Below, one piece after another: positions 39,909 to 45,822 of a DNA stretch of 45,822 nt. The stretch comes from a virus. The DNA is taken from the IMG/VR virus record IMGVR_UViG_3300023176_002375, positions 1 to 45,822 of that record. One strand, 5' to 3'. Under the pieces are notes generated by a model that saw only the letters and a program-made list of their open reading frames with translations, searched no databases and was not told the DNA's origin. The translations under genes were made by a program, and so were the position numbers. Positions within the stretch are counted from its first letter, which is position 1; every line of letters begins with the position of its first letter.

Positions 39909-41092
39909 AAGTCCACCTCCTCAAATCGTAAATATAATACAGTATTATCATAATTAGGTAATAAATTACTTACTCCATTAAATTCATTTTTCTTAATGTT
40001 TAAGATAGCAAGTTCATGCAATTCTCCCATGAATTGATTGTTGGTCTGTGCTGAACCTGCGCCCGTTGAACCTGTTCCGTTTGCTCCTATGTAAAAATCT
40101 TCCTCCGCTAAAGAAAAAGAACCCGAACCAGAATACTTCTGTTGTAGTATTTTATTACCATTAAAAAACAAAGAAATGCTTTTATTCTGTTCTGAATAAG
40201 TGCAAGCAATATGATATAAATTATTGATATAGTTTGGTTCTTGTTCTGCTTTTACGAAAATAAAATCACTTGTTGTCAAGGTAATGCTTGGAGTGCTGGT
40301 TAAAACAATATCACTTGCATTTGCTTGATTAACAGTTCCTAAAGAAATAAAGTCTTTTCCTTGTTTGGTAAATACTTCAATTTTATCCCCGCCAAACAAA
40401 TAATTACTTGCACCCGCTAACCCTATTGTTGAACCGCTAACGCTTGTAATAATTCCCAATTGTCTATATTTAGTTTTATTTGTTGAATCATATGTTCTAA
40501 TATCATTCCCACTATTATAGTTATATTGAAAACCCCAATTAGGATAGATGATTTCATCGCTTGTAAAATACTCCATAGGGTCAGTTCCTAATTTAATTCC
40601 TACTTTTAATTTATATCTGGCTGGACTATTTTCATTGTGTAGAGTGTTATTTAGCAAACTGATTTGTAAATCACTACTATGAAATATTCTCATTTCGTGG
40701 GAGTATCTATTATTTCTTGAAAGATATAATTCGCTTTCATGGTCATTTTCAGTTGAAGCATCATAAATAGATTGCTCTAATCCAGAGTTTATTTTTTTAC
40801 TGTTTGACACATAACCGTTTCCATCAGTATGATTTTCTTTTCTTAAGTTTCCATTAACACTAGAAGTAGGAGCATATAAATCTCCATTACTGCTATGTGT
40901 TCCAAAACCATTTATTTCATAGGGAGTAAAAATACACTCAAAAGTAAAATCTCCAGTTAAATCCCAAAGACCATAAGTAATATCAGCAGAAGAATCAACA
41001 ATGTTTTTAGAGTAGTCAATTGTTAAAAAACCATTACACATAACTGGAAATACCAGCGAGCGTTGTTTTCCGACAAAAATAGAATACGCCAT
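39905..41092 (-). CDS. Tail protein with LamG/ConA-like lectin domain
   Basis: ATG 41092 is taken as the start; the frame also opens at TTG 41116. The C-terminal 130 residues have the LamG-like pattern LYHIACTYSEQNKSISLFFNGN, then FYIGANGTG and FMGELHELAILN, a carbohydrate-binding jelly-roll often seen in phage tail proteins. The N-terminal 250 residues are beta-rich and unrecognised. It probably contributes to host surface contact. It overlaps both neighbours in the tail operon. Confidence 0.68.
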   Translation of the reverse strand: MAYSIFVGKQRSLVFPVMCNGFLTIDYSKNIVDSSADITYGLWDLTGDFTFECIFTPYEINGFGTHSSNGDLYAPTSSVNGNLRKENHTDGNGYVSNSKKINSGLEQSIYDASTENDHESELYLSRNNRYSHEMRIFHSSDLQISLLNNTLHNENSPARYKLKVGIKLGTDPMEYFTSDEIIYPNWGFQYNYNSGNDIRTYDSTNKTKYRQLGIITSVSGSTIGLAGASNYLFGGDKIEVFTKQGKDFISLGTVNQANASDIVLTSTPSITLTTSDFIFVKAEQEPNYINNLYHIACTYSEQNKSISLFFNGNKILQQKYSGSGSFSLAEEDFYIGANGTGSTGAGSAQTNNQFMGELHELAILNIKKNEFNGVSNLLPNYDNTVLYLRFEEVDL

Positions 41093-41096
41093 AAAA

Positions 41097-41720
41097 TCAG
41101 CCCAATACACTCGCAATAGTAAAATCTAGAGTAAATTCAACTTCTAAAGTTTCTCCACTAAAAGTAAAACCAAAACTAGAAATAAATCCTCTTAAGCCCT
41201 TGTATTTTCCAACGCTTACATCGGCAGTAGTAGGGAAAGAAAAAGGTAAAACCACATTTTTATTATCTAAACTCAACGCAGCACCTCTAGCATGGAAGGT
41301 AAATGGAATATTTCTTTCAGCAACTTCGTTATAATCTTCATCAACTGTTGAAGGCATTAAAATCACTAATTCATCAATGGCTTGGTATCTTGCTAAACCT
41401 GTTGAATCTACACCCGAAGCAATCATTTGAGCAACTTCATGGGCAGTAAAATTAATTGCTGTGCTTCCGCTATGGCTTCTCTTAAGTTCCATAGGTAAAA
41501 TAAAACCACTTAATGAAACTCTTTTATTTGACATTCCTAAATCTAAAGCAGCAGTAACCGATTCGCCTGTAAATAAACCACTAAGAGGAACTGGGATATT
41601 AGGAATTGTTTTATCAACTGAAAAATTAGCCGACACTACTCTTAAAGGAAATGTATCTACATCTATACTCGTTTCATCGTCAAATTGTGCTAGTTTAAGA
41701 TAAGCATAATAATCGGGCAT
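41097..41720 (-). CDS. Distal-tail-like (Dit) protein, 207 aa
   Basis: The product is a beta-rich protein with no cysteine. It is located directly after the tape measure gene, where siphoviruses encode the distal tail protein. The start ATG 41720 follows GAGGTGATATTA; GTG 41729 is also in frame. The end ETLEVEFTLDFTIASVLG is compatible with a tail-tube-like sandwich. Assignment is mainly positional. Confidence 0.55.
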   Translation of the reverse strand: MPDYYAYLKLAQFDDETSIDVDTFPLRVVSANFSVDKTIPNIPVPLSGLFTGESVTAALDLGMSNKRVSLSGFILPMELKRSHSGSTAINFTAHEVAQMIASGVDSTGLARYQAIDELVILMPSTVDEDYNEVAERNIPFTFHARGAALSLDNKNVVLPFSFPTTADVSVGKYKGLRGFISSFGFTFSGETLEVEFTLDFTIASVLG

Positions 41721-41725
41721 TAATA

Positions 41726-44700
41726 TCACCTCAATGTGCTGGAAGATGTGCTTCTGTTAATTTTAGCAGAAATGTCTCTTCCTATCATATCTGCTATTCT
41801 TCTCATTTCTGATTGTGAGGTATCTTTTGCATTTACAGTAATATTGAAATTATTTACTACATTTTGTGTTTTTCCTCCAACCATAGCCTTAGAATCCTTA
41901 TTGCTAAATACCGTTGCACCTTTCGGGAGATTAACTAATTCTGGCCCTTCTTCACCAACAACAGCCATTCCTCCTTGAGAAGTCCCTCCATCTGCAAAGA
42001 AATCAAAACCAAACATCTTTTTCATTTTTCTTACTAACCATTTTCCGACCTTAAACATGACTAAACCAATAACTGCCGCTAACCAAATAGGTGCGCCAGC
42101 AATAAGAGCGACAATAACACCAACAATTCCCAAAATAACAGCAATACTCTTAGCAAATTGTTTTATATCGGTTACTGTTCCTATAAACCAATCCTTTACC
42201 TTTGTCCAAAGTTCCATCGTCAATGTCCCAATAAAAACAATTGCTAGTGAAAGAACAGTTAATCCGAAAGATACAGCAACGCCAAGCAACCCTACTGCTA
42301 TCTTAACCAAACCATCAATCAAACTTTCAAGACCACCATCACCAAAGAATGCACTAAGAACATCAATAACTCCCTCTTTGATAAGAGAAAATGAAGCCAT
42401 CATCCAACCGATAAACGGAAGGAAAGTTTTTACTATTCCAAATGCTTTCTCCAAAGCAGAAGAAACAACAGGCCAAGCCTTCTTAATAATCAAGAATATC
42501 GCAACAATAGCAAGATTGAGATAAACAAAGGACATAGCCAATCCCCGAATAAGCATACCTAAGACTGGTTTCATCATTTTAAAGAAATCAACGACCTTAA
42601 ATAAAGTCCTAAAGAACTTATGCTTACCTAGAAGATTTTTAAGGCTTTCCATTCGCATTTGTTTAAATTCTTTCAACAAATCTTTAGCGTTAGATTTTTC
42701 TCCTTCCTTTGTAGCAATTTCTGATTCTTTACCTTTAATTTGTTCTTTGGCTTGTTCGTTTTGGTTTAACAAAGGATTAATTCTTTCATCCCTTTCTGTT
42801 TCCGTAATGCTTCCCATACTGTATAATTCTTCAATTGTTTTAATTTGTTCTTCATTTAAAGCAATTTTTTCTTTTAAGGATTTAACTTCTTCCTTTCTCT
42901 TCTTAATAACTTCATTAATTGAATCTATTTCTAATTGGAAAGCAACCGCATTATTGCTCTTAAGAAGTTCTTTTTTCTTTTCAGTTACATTACTGATTTC
43001 TTTCTCATATTTTTGCATATTTTCGTTAAGACGAATAATTTCTTCTGCATCACCAAATTGGTTTGCTATTTCTTTTAGATTTTCTGCTTCCTCATTTACT
43101 GCATTAAATTGTTGTTGTAATTTAGCAAGTTGTTCGCCATATCCTGCCCCAGTCTTCCCCTTTGCTGAGTTTATTTTTTCTTGTAGTTTATCTAATATTT
43201 CTAATTTTTCTTGATAGCCTTCATGGGCAGTAACAACTTTTTGAATATTTTCAGCCTGAACTTCAAATGCTTTTTTTCCTTCTTCTAAATCATCGGGAAC
43301 AAGTGAAAATTTATCCATTTTCTCTTTTGCTTCTGCAAGAAGTTCTTTTTGACTATTCAAAATACCAGTATAATTTTTTATTTTGTTCATAGATTTATTA
43401 GTAACATCCAAAACTCTTTGTTTAGCATCTGCTAATTCATTTTCCGCATCAGCGATAAGACTAGCATCTCCCGATTTATGCGCTATCTTTAATTGTTTTT
43501 CAAATTTAGAGACTTCTTTAGTCGCTTCCGATACTTCTTTACTGGTATTTAAACCAAAAGAAGATGTTTTATTAATAATAGGAAGAACACTAGCAAAAGC
43601 AGAATAATACTCTTCTGCTGATTTTTTTAATTGTTTTGTGTAGTTTTCTTTTCCTTTTTTATTTAGTTTATCTAAATCCTCTTTTGTAGTGGACAACACA
43701 CTTTCAATACTTTTTCTATATTCTTCATTTGCATCAGCAAGAGAACTTCTAGCATTAGTTTCTCTTACCAAACCATTAGCAAGCCTTTGTTCTATCTTTT
43801 GTTGTCTAGTTCTTTGTTGATATGTTAAATTTCCATTTCTTAGTTCTAATTCTTCTAATTCTTGAAGTTTTTCTCTTCTCAATCTATTTTCATTAACTAT
43901 TATAGCAATTTTTTCTTCACTTTCTGCAACTCTTTGATTAACCAAATAATATTGAGTTAAAAATTCTGAAGATTTTTTAATTTGTTCATTATATTTATCT
44001 ACTTCATCCCCGTTTTCTACTCCACCTAATTTAAGAGAGTCTAATTGAAATTGTGCTTTTTCAATTAGGCTTTCTTGTTTCTTAATAAAATCATTGTCAA
44101 TAATATCTTTCATTTCAGGAGTATTATATTGAACTCCTTTAAGCGTCTTATTAATAATTTTAATTTTCTTTTCTAGTTCGGATGCTTCTTTTCTTTCATC
44201 CACATTTAGTAATGTAGGCATTTGTAGTGCTTTTTTGATTTCTTTTTTAAATTGTTTTGGTTTAACTAATGCTTTAACAATTGCTTGTGGTTTAAAAAAC
44301 GACCTTGTAGTAATTTGTTTAAACATATCTTTAAGACCAGTCATAACTCGTTTATCTTCAACAGTAGGAGTTATGCGAAAGAAATTTTTAATTTTTCCAA
44401 ATTTAGTTGCTTCTTTTTCAACCTCTTTCATACCTTCAAAGAATTTATCGGTTTCAAAATTAAATTGAATTGGATTTTTCGAAAATTCGGTCACTTTTTT
44501 CATTTGCTTAAACACATTTTTAAATATGTTGGGCGAACTTTCTTTTTCTAATTCTGCAATAATTTCTTTTATTTTTTCTAAATCCTCAATATCTTGAGGG
44601 TCAGTTGAGGCAACTAATTTTGGGTCAGCCGCTAGTTTCTTGTATTTTTCTAATTCTTTATTTAAACCGCTATGGTTATCTCTAGTTTTTCTGATAACTC

Positions 44701-45280
44701 CACCTGCAAATTGCATAGTAGAAGAAAATTGATTCATTATTCTAAACATTCCTCTAGGTAAAAACCCATACATAAACTTACGAGCCTTAGCCGCCTCAAA
44801 CCCAAATACAGTTAATTCTTCTCTCGCTGAACTTAAAAATTCAGCAAAGTATTCTAACGAAGTTCCTCCTTGTTTAAGATAAACTGTCAAACCTTCAAGA
44901 AATGGAACTGCCCTTCCTTCTCTTGCGAATTTATTAACAGTATTAGTCAAAATTTGAGTTCTTTTATTAAAGTTCCCCATTTTTTCGCCAGCAACACCAG
45001 CAAGGGCTTGCCCATATTCATTAACTCTTACACCTGCTTCTGTGAAATACTTTCCGTCTTTTACGCTATCCACTAATTTAGATTGAGCATAAGATAAATT
45101 ATCAATAGATTTAATTGCTGGCTTCATAGACTTAGCAAAAGAAGAGTTAGTTTTCATTAACTGTTCTGTTGCCTTATTAGCACCTTGGAAAACTGTTTCA
45201 TAGTTAGACATGACAGGAATCATGCCGTCTAAAACTTTTTGGAGTTTTCTGATAGACGCATTTAAAGCCGCAACATCCAA
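41726..45280 (-). CDS. Tail tape measure protein
   Basis: The tape measure sets tail length. The 1184-residue product has long charged helices with coiled-coil character (about 350-880) and hydrophobic membrane-active segments (about 900-1090, e.g. AKSIAVILGIVGVIVALIAG). Near the end it has the hallmark GGMAVVGEEGPELVNLPKGA, common to many phage tape measures. At the usual 1.5 angstrom per residue it predicts a tail of about 175-180 nm. There is no ATG at the N-terminus; TTG 45280 with AGGAAGTG upstream is the best start. It follows the tail chaperone genes. Confidence 0.93.
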   Translation of the reverse strand: MDVAALNASIRKLQKVLDGMIPVMSNYETVFQGANKATEQLMKTNSSFAKSMKPAIKSIDNLSYAQSKLVDSVKDGKYFTEAGVRVNEYGQALAGVAGEKMGNFNKRTQILTNTVNKFAREGRAVPFLEGLTVYLKQGGTSLEYFAEFLSSAREELTVFGFEAAKARKFMYGFLPRGMFRIMNQFSSTMQFAGGVIRKTRDNHSGLNKELEKYKKLAADPKLVASTDPQDIEDLEKIKEIIAELEKESSPNIFKNVFKQMKKVTEFSKNPIQFNFETDKFFEGMKEVEKEATKFGKIKNFFRITPTVEDKRVMTGLKDMFKQITTRSFFKPQAIVKALVKPKQFKKEIKKALQMPTLLNVDERKEASELEKKIKIINKTLKGVQYNTPEMKDIIDNDFIKKQESLIEKAQFQLDSLKLGGVENGDEVDKYNEQIKKSSEFLTQYYLVNQRVAESEEKIAIIVNENRLRREKLQELEELELRNGNLTYQQRTRQQKIEQRLANGLVRETNARSSLADANEEYRKSIESVLSTTKEDLDKLNKKGKENYTKQLKKSAEEYYSAFASVLPIINKTSSFGLNTSKEVSEATKEVSKFEKQLKIAHKSGDASLIADAENELADAKQRVLDVTNKSMNKIKNYTGILNSQKELLAEAKEKMDKFSLVPDDLEEGKKAFEVQAENIQKVVTAHEGYQEKLEILDKLQEKINSAKGKTGAGYGEQLAKLQQQFNAVNEEAENLKEIANQFGDAEEIIRLNENMQKYEKEISNVTEKKKELLKSNNAVAFQLEIDSINEVIKKRKEEVKSLKEKIALNEEQIKTIEELYSMGSITETERDERINPLLNQNEQAKEQIKGKESEIATKEGEKSNAKDLLKEFKQMRMESLKNLLGKHKFFRTLFKVVDFFKMMKPVLGMLIRGLAMSFVYLNLAIVAIFLIIKKAWPVVSSALEKAFGIVKTFLPFIGWMMASFSLIKEGVIDVLSAFFGDGGLESLIDGLVKIAVGLLGVAVSFGLTVLSLAIVFIGTLTMELWTKVKDWFIGTVTDIKQFAKSIAVILGIVGVIVALIAGAPIWLAAVIGLVMFKVGKWLVRKMKKMFGFDFFADGGTSQGGMAVVGEEGPELVNLPKGATVFSNKDSKAMVGGKTQNVVNNFNITVNAKDTSQSEMRRIADMIGRDISAKINRSTSSSTLR

Positions 45281-45284
45281 ATAA

Positions 45285-45494
45285 TCACTTCCTCATTTTT
45301 TTGTTGTGTTTCTCCATTTCTTCTGCTTCCATTTGTTTTACTGCTAAATCAACAGATAATAAATCCATGACTAAACTAGCGGGCATTTTATATATTTCAA
45401 GTGGACTAATTGCTAAGGCTTTCGCTAAGGTATAAACAACGACTAAAGAAGCCTCATGGGGTTCGGCTTTGCCTCCCCTCAATACTGACTTCAT
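45285..45494 (-). CDS. Tail assembly chaperone, downstream (T-like) part
   Basis: The 69-residue frame can start at ATG 45494, overlapping the upstream stop. It also lies exactly in the -1 frame relative to the upstream gene and in phase with the slippery site at 45500-45506. In siphoviruses the equivalent part is made as a G-T fusion just before the tape measure gene. The sequence is helical, ending in an EEMEKHNKKMRK tail. Confidence 0.7.
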   Translation of the reverse strand: MKSVLRGGKAEPHEASLVVVYTLAKALAISPLEIYKMPASLVMDLLSVDLAVKQMEAEEMEKHNKKMRK

Positions 45495-45822
45495 TCTTCG
45501 TTTTTTTCTTCATCCCCCGAAAAAGTATCAAAGGGATTTGGTAGGATTTCTTTAATCTGATTCCCAATATAAGGAGTCAAACGAATAATATCAATAGCAG
45601 TAAGCGAAGGCTCTGTCTTTACGATAAAATTATCAACCATATAACGATACATTGAGTTCAAATCTAATTTCATGTCTTGGTTTCTTGCATCCAGTTGCAT
45701 GACACTATTCACGGCTTTATCAATTTCAAGCCATGTAGGTTCTTTAATCCAAACCTTTAGGTATTCGTCGCTTTCTGGTGCTACACGAACATAGTGTAGT
45801 TTTGGCTCAGTTAGTGCAAATA
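45491..45822 (-). CDS. Tail assembly chaperone, upstream (G-like) part, 5' partial
   Basis: The reverse frame is open to the window edge; 110 residues are visible, the first complete codon at 45820-45818. The product is helical with a central segment MYRYMVDNFIVKTEPSLT and PYIGNQIKEILPNP, typical of tail assembly chaperones. It ends in an acidic tail encoded over the slippery A-AAA-AAC. The chaperone guards the tape measure during tail assembly. Confidence 0.7.
   Translation of the reverse strand, partial: FALTEPKLHYVRVAPESDEYLKVWIKEPTWLEIDKAVNSVMQLDARNQDMKLDLNSMYRYMVDNFIVKTEPSLTAIDIIRLTPYIGNQIKEILPNPFDTFSGDEEKNEE
45500..45506 (-). other. Probable -1 ribosomal frameshift slippery site
   Basis: On the reverse strand, codons GAA AAA AAC contain the heptamer A-AAA-AAC exactly in the X-XXY-YYZ phase. 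A -1 shift continues as CGA AGA ATG AAG TCA into the downstream frame and fuses the two chaperone parts, eight to ten bases before the zero-frame stop. Confidence 0.7.

Noticed and set aside
42057-43214. Forward-strand frames of 155 codons opposite the tape measure gene
   Set aside because: They are antisense to a clearly coding gene, lack ribosome sites, and their hydrophobic composition mirrors complementary codons.

Overview
This AT-rich 45.8 kb window is best read as part of the genome of a head-tailed virus that infects archaea. The information-processing genes are archaeal in type: a TFB-like initiation factor, PCNA-like clamp, RFC small subunit, family B DNA polymerase with a C-terminal PIP box, a PriS/PriL-type primase, an ATP-dependent DNA ligase, an ERCC4 nuclease, a PC4-like protein and a histone-fold protein. 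Shine-Dalgarno sites are GGTGA or GGAGG, and TATA-like boxes stand in front of two transcription units. The right end is a siphovirus-style tail module. The combination resembles the magroviruses described from metagenomes for Marine Group II Euryarchaeota. That placement is inference, and no host marker is present. Head genes (capsid, portal, terminase) and an integrase are not in the window.

Layout. Positions 1 to about 31,900 are a dense forward block of small overlapping genes. It runs: small Cys-rich proteins, a tRNA-Arg(UCU), a ubiquitin-like protein in its own promoter/terminator unit, class II ribonucleotide reductase, TFB, MazG, an E1-like enzyme, a SANT/Myb-like protein, a JAB/JAMM peptidase, GroES and GroEL, PC4-like protein, DNA ligase, histone-fold protein, P-loop ATPase plus RFC small subunit, putative ssDNA-binding protein, Sak4-like ATPase, sliding clamp, split DNA polymerase, Cas4-like nuclease, primase, ERCC4 nuclease, AAA+ helicase-like protein and a DEDDy exonuclease. 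This block ends at a terminator-like hairpin at 31,903-31,934. From 45,822 back to 32,094 a reverse-strand block encodes tail proteins: assembly chaperones joined by a probable -1 frameshift, tape measure, distal-tail-like protein, LamG-like protein, a 2033-residue hub/tip protein and a fibre.

How it works together. The virus appears to carry most of an archaeal replisome (clamp, loader, polymerase, primase, helicase, ligase, ssDNA-binding protein), nucleotide supply (RNR, MazG), recombination and repair nucleases, its own transcription factors, and a folding machine. The most unusual feature is a set of three ubiquitin-pathway components. The first is a 68-residue beta-grasp protein ending in Gly-Gly-Cys-Tyr. 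The second is a minimal E1-like adenylating enzyme. The third is a JAMM peptidase with an intact metal motif, which could trim the two residues after Gly-Gly or remove the modifier from targets. Other notable points are a polymerase gene split just before motif C by an HNH gene and four small genes, a bacterial-type GroES/GroEL pair, a viral histone fold, and about nine miniature zinc-ribbon proteins.
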